Positions 18,681-28,070 of a stretch of DNA of 64,000 nucleotides are shown here, piece by piece. The stretch spans positions 1 to 64,000 of the forward strand of contig JAPLDF010000074.1 of the NCBI GenBank assembly GCA_026391835.1, in the 5' to 3' direction. The notes below the pieces were generated by a model, which was not told the origin of the DNA, did no database searches, and worked only from the letters and a program-made list of their open reading frames with translations. The position numbers were made by a program, and so were the translations under genes. Positions within the stretch are counted from its first letter, which is position 1. Each line of letters opens with the position of its first letter. Source of the stretch: Bacteroidota bacterium (GTDB lineage Bacteria; Bacteroidota; Bacteroidia; Bacteroidales; FEN-979).

Positions 18681-18710
18681 TTGTTTGCTTAGATAAATGT
18701 CGTAAGTTTG
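18681..18710 (+). promoter_or_regulatory. Promoter of the HD phosphohydrolase
   Basis: TTG at 18681-18683 and TAAGTTTG at 18703-18710, spacer 19 bp. The leader to the TTG start codon at 18765 would be about 48 nt. Confidence 0.5.
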
Positions 18711-18749
18711 TTTTTATTGTGCCAGGAAGGCCGTTTTATATTTCTTTAA

Positions 18750-18778
18750 CAAAATTAAGCGATTTTGTACACCACCAA
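18750..18778 (-). promoter_or_regulatory. Promoter of porX
   Basis: On the minus strand TTG at 18776-18778 and TAATTTTG at 18750-18757, spacer 18 bp; leader of about 70 nt to the ATG at 18675. The -33 part overlaps the first codons of the divergent HD gene. Confidence 0.5.
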
Positions 18779-20000
18779 TAAACAAAAAATCATAAACGAT
18801 CCGGTCTATGGATTTATCACCATTCCGGACGCGTTGATTTTCGATGTGATTGAACATCCGTACTTTCAGCGGCTACGCAGAATCCTGCAACTAGGCCTGA
18901 CACACTACACTTATCCTTCGGCCCAGCATACGCGGTTTCAGCATGCGCTTGGAGCCATGCACCTGATGGGATTGGCCATCGGGGTGCTGCGTTCGAAAGG
19001 GATCGGGATCAGCGACGAGGAGGCCAGGGGGCTGAACCTCGCTATCCTGCTGCACGATATCGGCCACGGGCCTTATTCGCACACCCTTGAACTGGCCATT
19101 GTGCGTGACCTGAGCCATGAAGACCTTTCAAAACTTTTCCTTGCAGAACTTAACCGGCAGTTTGACGGCGAGCTCGACCTTGCCTGTGCAATTTTCAACG
19201 ATACCTACCCGAAGAAGTTTCTCCACCAGCTGGTTTCAAGCCAGCTCGACATGGACCGGCTTGACTACCTTGCCCGTGACAGCTTCTTTACCGGGGTGGC
19301 TGAGGGAGTTATCAGCTACGACAGGATCATCAAAATGCTGACCGTCATCGATGATGAACTCGTTGTTGAAGACAAGGGGATCTACTCCATCGAAAAATTC
19401 CTCATCTCGCGCAGGCTGATGTACTGGCAGGTCTATCTTCACAAAACCGTGATTGCCGCCGACCAGTTGCTGGTGAACCTCCTCAGACGGGCCAAGTTCC
19501 TGGGGGAGAAGGATTACGAGCTCTTTGCCACACCGGCATTCGAAGTATTTCTCCGGAACAATCCAACCAGGCTTGATTTTGAAACTGACCCAAAATGGCT
19601 CGATTTCTTTGCCCAGCTTGATGATTTTGACGTATTTGCTTCTTTAAAAGTATGGGCGGGCCATTCCGACCCGATCTTGTCCGACCTTTGTGAAAAACTT
19701 GTAAACCGCAGGCTGTTCCGGGTTGAGATGCAAGCCAAACCGTTCGATCCCGTTTATGTCGAGAAGATCAAACAAAAAACCCTTTCATTATACCACCTGG
19801 CACCGGACGAGATCGGTTACTATTTCACCTGCGACAAGGTGGAGAACAAAGCTTACAACCCTTGCCACGAACGCATCATGATCAAGGGAAAGTCAAACGA
19901 GCTGGTCGATATTTCCGAAGCCTCCGGGCAGCTCAACAACGCAGTGATGCCGACCACAGTGAGCAAGTACCTGCTGTGCTATCCGAAGGAGATCAGGTGA
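18765..20000 (+). CDS. HD-superfamily phosphohydrolase (dNTPase/SAMHD1-like)
   Basis: 411 residues. The metal-binding HD signature is complete: His60 in RFQHALG, His97-Asp98 and His101 in LLHDIGHGPYSH, and a later Asp in SQLDMDRLDYLARD. Related proteins hydrolyse deoxynucleoside triphosphates, but the substrate here is not shown. The only start that keeps the conserved INDPVYGFI segment in a short N-terminus is TTG at 18765; no ATG is available nearby. This gene precedes the lipid A block in many Bacteroidota. Confidence 0.9.
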   Translation: MYTTNKQKIINDPVYGFITIPDALIFDVIEHPYFQRLRRILQLGLTHYTYPSAQHTRFQHALGAMHLMGLAIGVLRSKGIGISDEEARGLNLAILLHDIGHGPYSHTLELAIVRDLSHEDLSKLFLAELNRQFDGELDLACAIFNDTYPKKFLHQLVSSQLDMDRLDYLARDSFFTGVAEGVISYDRIIKMLTVIDDELVVEDKGIYSIEKFLISRRLMYWQVYLHKTVIAADQLLVNLLRRAKFLGEKDYELFATPAFEVFLRNNPTRLDFETDPKWLDFFAQLDDFDVFASLKVWAGHSDPILSDLCEKLVNRRLFRVEMQAKPFDPVYVEKIKQKTLSLYHLAPDEIGYYFTCDKVENKAYNPCHERIMIKGKSNELVDISEASGQLNNAVMPTTVSKYLLCYPKEIR

Positions 20001-20009
20001 GCAATACCT

Positions 20010-20041
20010 GATTTACGAATTACGATTTGCGATTTACGATT
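20010..20041. repeat. Heptamer array TTTACGA (short)
   Basis: About four imperfect 7-bp units (atttacg, attacg, atttgcg, atttacg) start 10 bp after the HD gene stop. Same family as 25509-25575 and, inverted, 55906-55943. Confidence 0.75.
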
Positions 20042-20162
20042 GGGGTTGTAAATATGCAACTGGGTGATTATCCGGTATTTTAAAAATTTCGAGGCTGGCT
20101 TAACGAAATTTTTGGTAAATTGCGCAACTTTTTAGTCCACAAAAATTCACGAAGCTTAATTA

Positions 20163-21197
20163 ATGGAATTCACCGCAGCCCAGATTGCCGGATTTCTTAA
20201 AGGTACCGTAGAAGGGAATCCTGAAGAAAAGGTTTTCAACCTCTCAAAAATTGATGAAGGTAGACCAGGGACACTTACATTTCTGGCCAATCCCAAATAC
20301 ACTCCCTTCATTTATTCAACTGAGGCGTCGGTCATCGTGGTGAACAATGATTTTGCAGCCACACAACCTGTAGCCGGCACGCTTATCCGTGTCGAAGATG
20401 CTTATTCCAGCTTCGCAACGCTGCTTGCCATGTTCGACCAATCGAAAGCGGGCAATACCGGCATATCGGCCCAGGCGTTGATCGATCCATCCAGCCAACT
20501 GGGCGAACGTGTTTCGGTGGGCGCCTTTACGGTCATTGGAAAAAATGTGGTTATCGGAAACAATGTGCTTATTCATCCGCAGGTGTTCATTGGCAACAAT
20601 GTGACCATCGGGGAGGATTCCAAATTGTATCCCGGCGTTAAAGTTTATCACGACTGCATCATCGGAAACGGATGTACCCTCCATTCGGGTGTGGTGATTG
20701 GTTCGGACGGGTTCGGCTTTGCCCCGCTTGCCGGCAACGACTACCAGAAGATCCCCCAGTTGGGGAATGTCATCCTTGAGGACCTGGTTGAGATCGGCTC
20801 CAATACCACCATTGACAGGGCTACCCTTGGCTCGACCATCATCAGGAAAGGGGTGAAACTCGATAACCTCATCCAGGTCGGACACAATGCAGAGATTGGC
20901 GAGAATACTGTCATAGCAGCCCAAAGCGGCATCAGCGGGTCCACGAAAATCGGCAGGAACTGCATGATTGGCGGACAGGTTGGCATCATCGGGCACATCA
21001 CCATTGCCGATGATGTGAAAATCGGCGCCGGTTCCGGCATCGAAGCGAGCATTACCCAGCCCGGGGCCATAATGCTTGGCGCTCCTGCCATTGAAATCAA
21101 CAAGGCCAGGCGCAACTTTATTCACTGGCGTAACCTCGATGAGATCGTCAGAAAAATTTATTCCATCGAAAAACAACTGAAGAAATCGCATGAGTGA
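20163..21197 (+). CDS. lpxD: UDP-3-O-(3-hydroxyacyl)glucosamine N-acyltransferase
   Basis: 344 residues: an N-terminal uridine-binding domain (1-100), a left-handed beta helix built from hexapeptides such as VVIGNN and VTIGED, and a C-terminal helix. The catalytic His241 lies in [11 protein letters not shown]. It adds the second 3-hydroxyacyl chain, to the 2-amino group, in lipid A assembly, using acyl-ACP. Its stop overlaps the start of lpxC-fabZ by 8 bp, indicating translational coupling. Confidence 0.96.
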   Translation: MEFTAAQIAGFLKGTVEGNPEEKVFNLSKIDEGRPGTLTFLANPKYTPFIYSTEASVIVVNNDFAATQPVAGTLIRVEDAYSSFATLLAMFDQSKAGNTGISAQALIDPSSQLGERVSVGAFTVIGKNVVIGNNVLIHPQVFIGNNVTIGEDSKLYPGVKVYHDCIIGNGCTLHSGVVIGSDGFGFAPLAGNDYQKIPQLGNVILEDLVEIGSNTTIDRATLGSTIIRKGVKLDNLIQVGHNAEIGENTVIAAQSGISGSTKIGRNCMIGGQVGIIGHITIADDVKIGAGSGIEASITQPGAIMLGAPAIEINKARRNFIHWRNLDEIVRKIYSIEKQLKKSHE

Positions 21198-22581
21198 AAA
21201 ACAGAGAACACTAAAAGCCCCAGTGAGTGTTTCCGGAGTAGGACTGCATACAGGCAATGAAGTTGTACTCACCTTCAAACCCGCCCCCGACAATTATGGA
21301 TACAAGTTCCGCAGGGTCGACCTCACCTCCGAGACCATGGTGGATGCCGATGTGGAGCATGTGGTTGACACATCACGCGGAACAAGCATCGAACAGGATG
21401 GCGTACGCATCGATACTGTTGAACATGTTCTTGCAGCACTTGCCGGATTGGAGATCGACAACGCCATCATCGAACTCAACCAGTCGGAAACACCGATTCT
21501 TGATGGCAGTTCCAGGTTCTACGTGGAAGCACTGAAATCAGCCGGTATCGTTGAACAAAAAGCACTTCGCCAGTATTTTGAAATAACCTCCAATATCACT
21601 TACCTGAACGCGGAAAAAAAAGTGGAGATGATTGCCATCCCTTCAAGCGAATTCCGGGTTTCAGTCATGATTGATTATGAATCTAAGGTGTTGCAGTCAC
21701 AAAATGCCACCCTCAACACGCTCAGCCAGTTTGACCAGGATTTTGCAAGCTGCCGCACGTTCGTTTTTTTACATGAACTCGAATACCTGCTCAACAACAA
21801 CCTGATAAAAGGCGGTGATCTGAGCAATGCGATCGTATTTGTCGACCGTGATATGTCGCGTACCGAACTTGACCACCTGGCACACCTGTTTAACAAACCC
21901 AGGGTTGAGGTATTGAAAGAAGGAATTCTCAACAACCTTGAACTGCAATACCCGAATGAACCGGCCCGCCATAAATTGCTCGATATCATCGGCGATCTGG
22001 CGTTGGTCGGGATGCCGATCAAAGGACATATCATTGCCACGCGTCCCGGGCACTATTCGAACGTGCAGTTCGCCAAGATGATCAAAAAACAATTAAAAAA
22101 AGAACGCAATTCAGAAAACGGGCATTCCTTCGATCCCAACAAGCCTCCCCTATACAACATCAACCAGATCAAGAACATCCTTCCGCACCGTCCGCCGTTC
22201 CTTTTTCTCGACAAGATCATCGAAATGGGGACAGATTATGTTGTGGGTGTGAAAAATGTCACCATCAATGAAGCATTTTTTGTTGGTCATTTCCCCGATG
22301 AACCCGTCATGCCTGGTGTTCTTATGATTGAGGCCCTGGCTCAGAATGGCGGGATCCTTGCCCTGAGCACCCTTGAAGATCCCCAGAATTACATTACCCT
22401 GTTTGTCAAGATCGACAATGTTAAATTCCGGCATAAAGTGGTCCCTGGAGACACCCTTGTGTTTTTCTGCCAGTTCAACGGCCCAATGCGCCGCGGATTG
22501 ATCAGCATGAAAGGTGTCGCATATGTTGGCAACAAGATCGTCATGGAAGCCGAGATGATGGCTCAACTGCAACGTAAATAA
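21190..22581 (+). CDS. lpxC-fabZ: Bifunctional UDP-3-O-acyl-GlcNAc deacetylase / 3-hydroxyacyl-ACP dehydratase
   Basis: 463 residues. Residues 1-305 are LpxC with zinc ligands His79, His261 and Asp265 and the general base region [10 protein letters not shown] (His288). Residues 318-463 are FabZ with the hot-dog active site His367 ([12 protein letters not shown]) and Glu381. The fusion is characteristic of Bacteroidota. It couples the committed step of lipid A synthesis with fatty-acid elongation, two pathways that compete for 3-hydroxyacyl-ACP. It overlaps lpxD by 8 bp; lpxA follows after 9 bp. Confidence 0.97.
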   Translation: MSEKQRTLKAPVSVSGVGLHTGNEVVLTFKPAPDNYGYKFRRVDLTSETMVDADVEHVVDTSRGTSIEQDGVRIDTVEHVLAALAGLEIDNAIIELNQSETPILDGSSRFYVEALKSAGIVEQKALRQYFEITSNITYLNAEKKVEMIAIPSSEFRVSVMIDYESKVLQSQNATLNTLSQFDQDFASCRTFVFLHELEYLLNNNLIKGGDLSNAIVFVDRDMSRTELDHLAHLFNKPRVEVLKEGILNNLELQYPNEPARHKLLDIIGDLALVGMPIKGHIIATRPGHYSNVQFAKMIKKQLKKERNSENGHSFDPNKPPLYNINQIKNILPHRPPFLFLDKIIEMGTDYVVGVKNVTINEAFFVGHFPDEPVMPGVLMIEALAQNGGILALSTLEDPQNYITLFVKIDNVKFRHKVVPGDTLVFFCQFNGPMRRGLISMKGVAYVGNKIVMEAEMMAQLQRK

Positions 22582-22590
22582 AATATCGTC

Positions 22591-23382
22591 ATGAATCAAC
22601 CCTTAGCATATGTAAACCCACAGGCTAAAGTCGCTGCCAATGTGGTCATTGAACCCTTTGTTTCGATCGACAAAAACGTGATCATCGAGGAAGGCACATG
22701 GATCGGCTCCAATGTTACCATCATGGAAGGTGCGCGGATCGGGAAGAATTGTAAAATATTTCCGGGAGCGGTGATCTCAGCTATTCCCCAGGATTTGAAA
22801 TTTGCCGGTGAAGAGACCATTGTGAAGATCGGGAACAATGTCACCATCCGAGAATTCGCAACCATCAACCGTGGTACCAAAGCCAGTTATGAAACAGTGG
22901 TTGGCGACAACACGCTGTTAATGGCTTATGTGCATGTGGCACATGACTGTGTGATCGGCAACAACGTGATCCTCGCCAATGCCGCAATGCTTGCCGGACA
23001 CTGCATCGTCGACGACTGGGCAATCATCGGCGGGATGGTTCCCGTACACCAGTTTTGCCATATCGGCACCCATTCGATCATTGCAGGGGGAACAGGCGTC
23101 GGCAAGGACGTACCGCCCTATACAAAAGCCGCCAGGGATCCGCTTTCCTATGTTGGTGTTAATTCCATCGGGCTTCGCCGCAGGGGGTTCAGCCCGGAGG
23201 TGATCAACAAAATCCAGGAAATCTACAGGATCATTTTCATCAAGGGGTACAATGTTTCACAAGCGGTTGAGATCATCGAAGCCAAAGTGGAGGCAACCCC
23301 CGAAAGGGATGAAATCCTTTCATTCATTGCGAATTCAAGCCGTGGAATTATGAAAGGGTATTCCAAGATGCGGGAAAAATAA
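22591..23382 (+). CDS. lpxA: UDP-N-acetylglucosamine acyltransferase
   Basis: 263 residues, a left-handed beta helix followed by a C-terminal helical bundle (about 195-263). The catalytic His lies in MAYVHVAHDCVIG at about residue 120, and the IPQDLKF and NRGT segments are typical. It performs the first acylation of lipid A synthesis. Third gene of the lpx operon. Confidence 0.97.
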   Translation: MNQPLAYVNPQAKVAANVVIEPFVSIDKNVIIEEGTWIGSNVTIMEGARIGKNCKIFPGAVISAIPQDLKFAGEETIVKIGNNVTIREFATINRGTKASYETVVGDNTLLMAYVHVAHDCVIGNNVILANAAMLAGHCIVDDWAIIGGMVPVHQFCHIGTHSIIAGGTGVGKDVPPYTKAARDPLSYVGVNSIGLRRRGFSPEVINKIQEIYRIIFIKGYNVSQAVEIIEAKVEATPERDEILSFIANSSRGIMKGYSKMREK

Positions 23383-23428
23383 CAACTTCCCGAAAATCGC
23401 CGGCCGGAATGCCCGCCTAACATGCATC

Positions 23429-24052
23429 ATGAAAATTCAACTTGACCAGATCGGGAAGAAATTCAATACGGAGTGGATCTTCCGGAATGTTTCATTCTCC
23501 TTTGAAGAAAATTCGGTTTCTGCCATCCTAGGACGAAACGGATCGGGAAAATCAACCCTGCTCCAGGTCGTTGCAGGCAACCTGCACCCTACTGCCGGGA
23601 AAGTCGTGTATACACATGGCGGACAAACCATCAGCAGCGACGAAATTTTCAGGCACCTCGCCATGGTTGCTCCTTATCTCGAACTCATCGAGGATTTCAC
23701 CCTGGATGAGATGCTTGCGTTCCATTTTTCGTTTAAACGGTACCTGCCCGGGTACGACATTGCCTCCGTCACCGACCTGCTTCAGTTTCCTGCCATGAAA
23801 CACAAACAGATCCGCCAGTTTTCATCAGGAATGAAACAACGCGTGAAACTGGTCCTTGCCATTCTCAGCGATGTGCCAATACTCCTGCTCGATGAGCCCA
23901 CCATGAATCTTGATAAAACCGGTATCGACTGGTACCTTGAACTGGTGCATAAATTCGCGGGGAGCCGTTCGGTCATCATCTGTTCGAACCTTCACCAGAC
24001 CGAATCGGCCTTTGCAACCAAATCGCTGCAGATTGAAGAATTCAAACAGTAA
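23429..24052 (+). CDS. ABC transporter ATP-binding protein
   Basis: 207 residues, a single nucleotide-binding domain: Walker A GRNGSGKST (about 36-44), signature FSSGMKQR (about 131-138), Walker B ILLLDEP with the catalytic Glu. No permease gene is adjacent; the same lone ATPase follows lpxA in other Bacteroidota, so its partner is encoded elsewhere. The substrate is unknown. Confidence 0.9.
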   Translation: MKIQLDQIGKKFNTEWIFRNVSFSFEENSVSAILGRNGSGKSTLLQVVAGNLHPTAGKVVYTHGGQTISSDEIFRHLAMVAPYLELIEDFTLDEMLAFHFSFKRYLPGYDIASVTDLLQFPAMKHKQIRQFSSGMKQRVKLVLAILSDVPILLLDEPTMNLDKTGIDWYLELVHKFAGSRSVIICSNLHQTESAFATKSLQIEEFKQ

Positions 24053-24080
24053 AATGCAAATGGCAAAACGGGGAACTGCG

Positions 24081-24108
24081 TAATTACTAATTTTTAATTT
24101 TTAATTAT
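24081..24108. repeat. A/T-rich short tandem repeat between convergent genes
   Basis: Near-copies of aattttt (7-8 bp) fill the gap up to the stop of the FkbM gene (24109). Confidence 0.6.
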
Positions 24109-24831
24109 CTACGGGTGGCCGACGAAATAATATTCGCTCCCATTTTCAAACATATCCCGGAACTGCGTTTCGGTAAGGGCAGGGGCCTGCCGGAGGTATC
24201 CTTTTAAAGTTGAAATTTTCATGCCGCATTCCCTGGTAAGGAGGGCATGCAGGTCATTGGGTTTGGAATCATAAAAATCGGCTGCCCCAAGTCCGAACTC
24301 AAAGATAACAACGGGCTTACAGCGCCTCAGGGTGGCAATACCGCCTTTCATCACCCTTAACTCCGCACCCTCTACATCAATTTTCACCAGATCAACATGG
24401 AGATCGCCCGGGATGGCATCATCCAGCAGACCGGTTTGAACCGTAATCTGGTCGATATCGACATTTTTTCCGACGTATTTGCGCTTTTTAATCCCACTGT
24501 AGGCCGGGGCATTCAACACATGCTGGAATGTGGTGGTTCCTGTTTGATCATACAGTGCTGTGGCTGAAATAACGATTCGGGGATCGCCGGAATACTTCCC
24601 GGTGAGGAACTGAAACAGTTCCGGAATCGGTTCAAATCCATATTTTTTACCACCGGGTGCCCATTTGATCATCAGGTCGAGAATTTCTCCTTTATGACAG
24701 CCGATATCAATGCAATTCGAACCGGGTTTCAGGCTTTGCTGAATAATTTTCTGGGTATAGGCATCGTATTTCTGGTTCCGCGTCAACGAAATATGAAGTA
24801 GGGCAAGCAGTCGTTTCAGTATTTGTTTCAT
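24109..24831 (-). CDS. FkbM family methyltransferase
   Basis: 240 residues from the ATG at 24831. An earlier ATG at 24879 exists, but the -7 box at 24866-24873 would then lie inside the gene, so the later start is preferred. The S-adenosylmethionine fold is visible: NCIDIGCHKGEI (motif I), GFEPIPE, then LVKIDVEGAELRVMKGG, the hallmark of FkbM proteins, and VVIFEFGLGA. FkbM enzymes O-methylate small molecules or sugars. It is the only minus-strand gene inside the lpx-efp block and may be a late insertion. Confidence 0.88.
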   Translation of the reverse strand: MKQILKRLLALLHISLTRNQKYDAYTQKIIQQSLKPGSNCIDIGCHKGEILDLMIKWAPGGKKYGFEPIPELFQFLTGKYSGDPRIVISATALYDQTGTTTFQHVLNAPAYSGIKKRKYVGKNVDIDQITVQTGLLDDAIPGDLHVDLVKIDVEGAELRVMKGGIATLRRCKPVVIFEFGLGAADFYDSKPNDLHALLTRECGMKISTLKGYLRQAPALTETQFRDMFENGSEYYFVGHP

Positions 24832-24865
24832 CAGCAGTAGTGGACCATATTTTTCAATGCAGCCG

Positions 24866-24873
24866 CAAAAATA
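24866..24873 (-). promoter_or_regulatory. -7 box of the FkbM gene
   Basis: TATTTTTG on the minus strand, about 35 bp before the ATG at 24831. Together with the plus-strand box at 24899-24906 it forms an inverted repeat (GCAAAAATA and TATTTTTGC) of two divergent promoters. No clear -33 TTG. Confidence 0.45.
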
Positions 24874-24898
24874 AGACATTTAATCCAAGATTTTTAAC

Positions 24899-24906
24899 TA
24901 TTTTTG
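24899..24906 (+). promoter_or_regulatory. -7 box of efp
   Basis: TATTTTTG on the plus strand, 34 bp before the efp ATG. The mirror copy at 24866-24873 serves the opposite gene. Confidence 0.5.
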
Positions 24907-24940
24907 CAGCCCTTTTAAAATCATTCGTCAATATATTTTT

Positions 24941-25507
24941 ATGGCTACAACAGCAGATATCAGAAATGGTCTGGTCATTGAATTCAACAACGACTTGTAC
25001 AGCATCGTGGAATTTCAGCATGTAAAACCAGGCAAAGGCCCGGCATTCATCCGTACCAAGCTTAAAAGCCTGAAACACGGACGCGTCATCGCCAATACCT
25101 TTGATTCAGGTGCAAAGCTTGAGATTGCACGCGTAGAGCGCAGGAAATACCAGTATCTCTTCAAGGAGAATGCCGACTACCATTTCATGCATACCGAAAC
25201 CTTCGAGCAGATTTATGTTCCCGCTACACTTATCAATGCCCCACAGTTTTTAAAAGAGGGACAGGAAGTTGAAATTCTTTTTCATGCCGATACCGAAACG
25301 GCCCTCACCTGTGAACTCCCCCCCTTCGTAACGCTGAAGATCATTTATACCGAACCTGGAATGCGGGGTAACACCGCGACCAACACCCTCAAAGACAGCA
25401 CCGTTGAGACAGGGGCCATTGTAAAGGTTCCCCTCTTTATCGGGGAAGGTGAAACCATTAAGGTGGATACAAGGACGGGGGATTACTCGGAGAGGGTGAA
25501 GGTGTAA
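24941..25507 (+). CDS. efp: Elongation factor P
   Basis: 188 residues in three beta-barrel domains. The tip loop [10 protein letters not shown] carries Lys32, the residue that is modified or used directly to rescue ribosomes stalled at polyproline. The C-terminal signature [23 protein letters not shown] is complete. It is followed by a long heptamer array and then by the second lpxD-like gene. Confidence 0.97.
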   Translation: MATTADIRNGLVIEFNNDLYSIVEFQHVKPGKGPAFIRTKLKSLKHGRVIANTFDSGAKLEIARVERRKYQYLFKENADYHFMHTETFEQIYVPATLINAPQFLKEGQEVEILFHADTETALTCELPPFVTLKIIYTEPGMRGNTATNTLKDSTVETGAIVKVPLFIGEGETIKVDTRTGDYSERVKV

Positions 25508-25508
25508 A

Positions 25509-25575
25509 TCAATTTACGATTTACGATTTACGATTTACGATTTACGATTTACGATTTGCGATTTACGATTTTTGA
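25509..25575. repeat. Heptamer tandem array TTTACGA
   Basis: Eight to nine near-perfect 7-bp units, one with a T-to-G change (atttgcg), beginning within 5 bp of the efp stop codon. The longest member of this family in the window. Confidence 0.95.
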
Positions 25576-25617
25576 TTGAGTGTGGGTTTATTGGTTTTTA
25601 CTATAATTCCGGATTAA

Positions 25618-26547
25618 ATGAAATTTGCACTACCCTTAAAACTTGCTGAACTGGCGGTTATGCTGAATGCGAAGCCGGTAGGTGATCCCGATTTTTTAGT
25701 TACAGGGATGAATGAGATCCACATGGTTGAATCCGGAGATTTGACTTTTGTAGATCATCCCAAGTATTATGAGAAGGCGTTGAATTCGAATGCGACGACG
25801 ATCCTCATCAACAAAGAGGTGGAGTGCCCGGTAGGAAAAGCATTGCTCATCAGCGACAAACCCTTTGATGACTACGTTTCACTGGCTGTCCGGTTCCGTC
25901 CATTTGAAAAAGCCGTTGCATCCATCAGTCCAAGCGCTGAAATAGGTGAAGGAACTGTAATTCAACCAGGTGCTTTTGTCGGGAACCATGTGAAAATCGG
26001 CATGAACTGTATCATCCACGCCAATGCCAGCATTTACGACCATACGGTGATCGGCGACCATGTGATCATCCATTCAGGAGCTGTGATCGGTGCCGACGCA
26101 TATTATTACCAGAGACGCCCGGAAGGTTACAAAAAACTTGAATCCTGCGGCAGGGTGGTCATCGGAAACAACGTGGAGGTCGGGGCCCTCACAAGCATCG
26201 ACAAGGGTGTTTCAGGCGACACCATCATTTCAAACGGAACCAAGTTTGACAACCATGTACAGGTTGGTCACGACACCTATATCGGCAGGAACTGCCTGAT
26301 TGGCGCATTTTGTGCCATTGCAGGGGTCACAAGGATTGAGGATGATGTCATTCTTTGGGCCAATGTACTCATTAACAAAGACCTTGTGATCGGGAAAGGG
26401 GCAATTATCCTGGCCGGCTCGGGAACTGAAAAATCACTTGAGGGAGGAAAAACCTATTGGGGCATGCCAGCCATGGAAGCCCGGAAAATGTGGCGCCAGG
26501 TCGCCGCCCTGAAAATGCTTCCAGATATCCTGGGCAAACTGAAATAA
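25618..26547 (+). CDS. LpxD-like UDP-acylglucosamine N-acyltransferase, second copy
   Basis: 309 residues with the LpxD arrangement: an N-terminal domain (1-95) with SGDLTFVDHPKYYEKALNS and a hexapeptide beta helix. The His in HVQVGHDTYIG corresponds to the catalytic His of LpxD. It is clearly different from the copy at 20163 (shorter C-terminus, different YYYQRRPEGYKKLESCG loop). A second lpxD behind efp is usual in Bacteroidota; whether it acts on lipid A or another sugar is unknown. Confidence 0.88.
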   Translation: MKFALPLKLAELAVMLNAKPVGDPDFLVTGMNEIHMVESGDLTFVDHPKYYEKALNSNATTILINKEVECPVGKALLISDKPFDDYVSLAVRFRPFEKAVASISPSAEIGEGTVIQPGAFVGNHVKIGMNCIIHANASIYDHTVIGDHVIIHSGAVIGADAYYYQRRPEGYKKLESCGRVVIGNNVEVGALTSIDKGVSGDTIISNGTKFDNHVQVGHDTYIGRNCLIGAFCAIAGVTRIEDDVILWANVLINKDLVIGKGAIILAGSGTEKSLEGGKTYWGMPAMEARKMWRQVAALKMLPDILGKLK

Positions 26548-26570
26548 CAACGATTTACCCCCCTGTTTTC

Positions 26571-26603
26571 ATTGTCATTTGTCACTTGTCACTTGTCACT
26601 TGC
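26571..26603. repeat. Heptamer array TTGTCAC
   Basis: About four 7-bp units between the convergent lpxD-like gene and the ligase gene. Its right part encodes the last residues and the stop of the ligase gene (26589). Confidence 0.85.
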
Positions 26604-28070
26604 CCCCCCATCAACCATCTTCCCTTTTCCCGCATAAATATCCAGCGCCACAATCGCAGCCATGAATCCCCATACGGGAACCGACGCCTTATCGGTATCC
26701 AGGAAATTATTCATGGTTCCATGCATGAAATACGTCAGAAGTGCAAGCATAAGTGACAGGCTGAGCGTCTTTACTTCAGGATCGGTTGAATTACGGTAAA
26801 CGCGCATGGCAACCATGATGAATGTGCCTACCAGCAGGAACACCAGCAACATCCCCGGCAGTCCCTGCTCGGCGAGGGGACCAATATATTCACTGTGTGC
26901 ATTCCCCTTGTCGCCGGCATTCGTGCTGATCAGCGTTTTCTCTTTCGCACGCTGAAAGGGGGCATATTCAAACTGGTATGTTCCGGGGCCATAACCAAAC
27001 ACAGGCCTGTCTTCAAACATCCTGAGGGCCGATTGCCACCGGTTAATGCGCTCGAGGTTTGAGTTATCCGTTGAAATGTTGGAAATCGACCGCAGGTGCT
27101 CCACAAAGTTTGCTGAAGGACCCTGCCTGTTTTTTTCAAGCCGGTCAAGTATCTGGAATGAAAAAAGATAAAACAGGATGCCAAAGATGACGGAAACAAA
27201 AATAATCCATTTGAATTTGATCCTGAAAAGAACAATAAACAGAACGCCAAGTGCAAAAACAAGACTGAGCCAGGCGGCCCGGCTATATGATAGTACAAGG
27301 GCCATCAGCAGGATTGACAATACAATAAAGGAGAAAAATCTTGCGGTTTTCGAATATGCCTTGCTGAAGGTGAATCCAAAAAACATGGGAATAAAGAGTG
27401 CAAGAATTACACCATACGCGGTATGATCATTATAAAAAGGTTCCATTACCCAGTGACCTGCCTGCTCGTCAAACCCCCAGAGTGAGTGGTTGTAAGTTGT
27501 ATAGGCAATAACACCGATGAGGGGAACTGTATAGAACCAGATAAAACGATTGATATTCGACCGCTTCCTGAAAAGCTGGATACCCAGAATATAAAACGGA
27601 ACCACGAACCACAGGCGTGCCAGGAGATGTTTAAAAGAAACCATCGGAAGATCACTGGTCATGCTGGTAATCAGCATCCACACCAGTTGCAGCCCGATCA
27701 CAACCGTTAAAGGATGGTTCCAGATTTTTTGATCAATCCGGTTTTCGTAAAATAATTTAATGATGAAGATCAGCAGGACACCCAGCATCAGGGGTTCGGA
27801 AGGAATTGAAACGCCGACGTTGAATTCAAACTGGGTAATGTTGATGGCAACCGGCGTAAGTGCGGTAATCAGTAAAAGGATTACGTCAAGGGCATAAAAG
27901 TAGAGGTAAAGAATCACCAGGAAGAGTGGAAAAAACAGCAGCCAGTAGATATCGCGGTAGATCAGATAGCAGTTCAACCCGATAAAGATCGCGCTCAGCA
28001 CATAAAGGATGGTTATCCTCTGGTTGCTGCCTGTGAGGTAACTTCGTATTTCGGCCAGTTTATCCTTCAT
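26589..28070 (-). CDS. O-antigen ligase/polymerase family membrane protein
   Basis: 493 residues from the ATG at 28070; an upstream ATG at 28109 would overlap the Wzz gene by 50 bp and is less likely. About twelve hydrophobic helices and a large periplasmic loop with RWQSALRMFEDRPVFGYGPG and AHSEYIGPLAEQGLPGMLL, the Wzy_C/O-antigen ligase signature with its conserved Arg and His. It either polymerises surface polysaccharide repeats or ligates them to the lipid carrier. Last gene of the Wzz operon; its final codons lie in a heptamer array. Confidence 0.88.
   Translation of the reverse strand: MKDKLAEIRSYLTGSNQRITILYVLSAIFIGLNCYLIYRDIYWLLFFPLFLVILYLYFYALDVILLLITALTPVAINITQFEFNVGVSIPSEPLMLGVLLIFIIKLFYENRIDQKIWNHPLTVVIGLQLVWMLITSMTSDLPMVSFKHLLARLWFVVPFYILGIQLFRKRSNINRFIWFYTVPLIGVIAYTTYNHSLWGFDEQAGHWVMEPFYNDHTAYGVILALFIPMFFGFTFSKAYSKTARFFSFIVLSILLMALVLSYSRAAWLSLVFALGVLFIVLFRIKFKWIIFVSVIFGILFYLFSFQILDRLEKNRQGPSANFVEHLRSISNISTDNSNLERINRWQSALRMFEDRPVFGYGPGTYQFEYAPFQRAKEKTLISTNAGDKGNAHSEYIGPLAEQGLPGMLLVFLLVGTFIMVAMRVYRNSTDPEVKTLSLSLMLALLTYFMHGTMNNFLDTDKASVPVWGFMAAIVALDIYAGKGKMVDGGASDK

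Noticed and set aside
20316-21293. Long minus-strand open frame over lpxD and the lpxC start (325 codons)
   Set aside because: Antisense to two certain genes; composition follows their codon bias.
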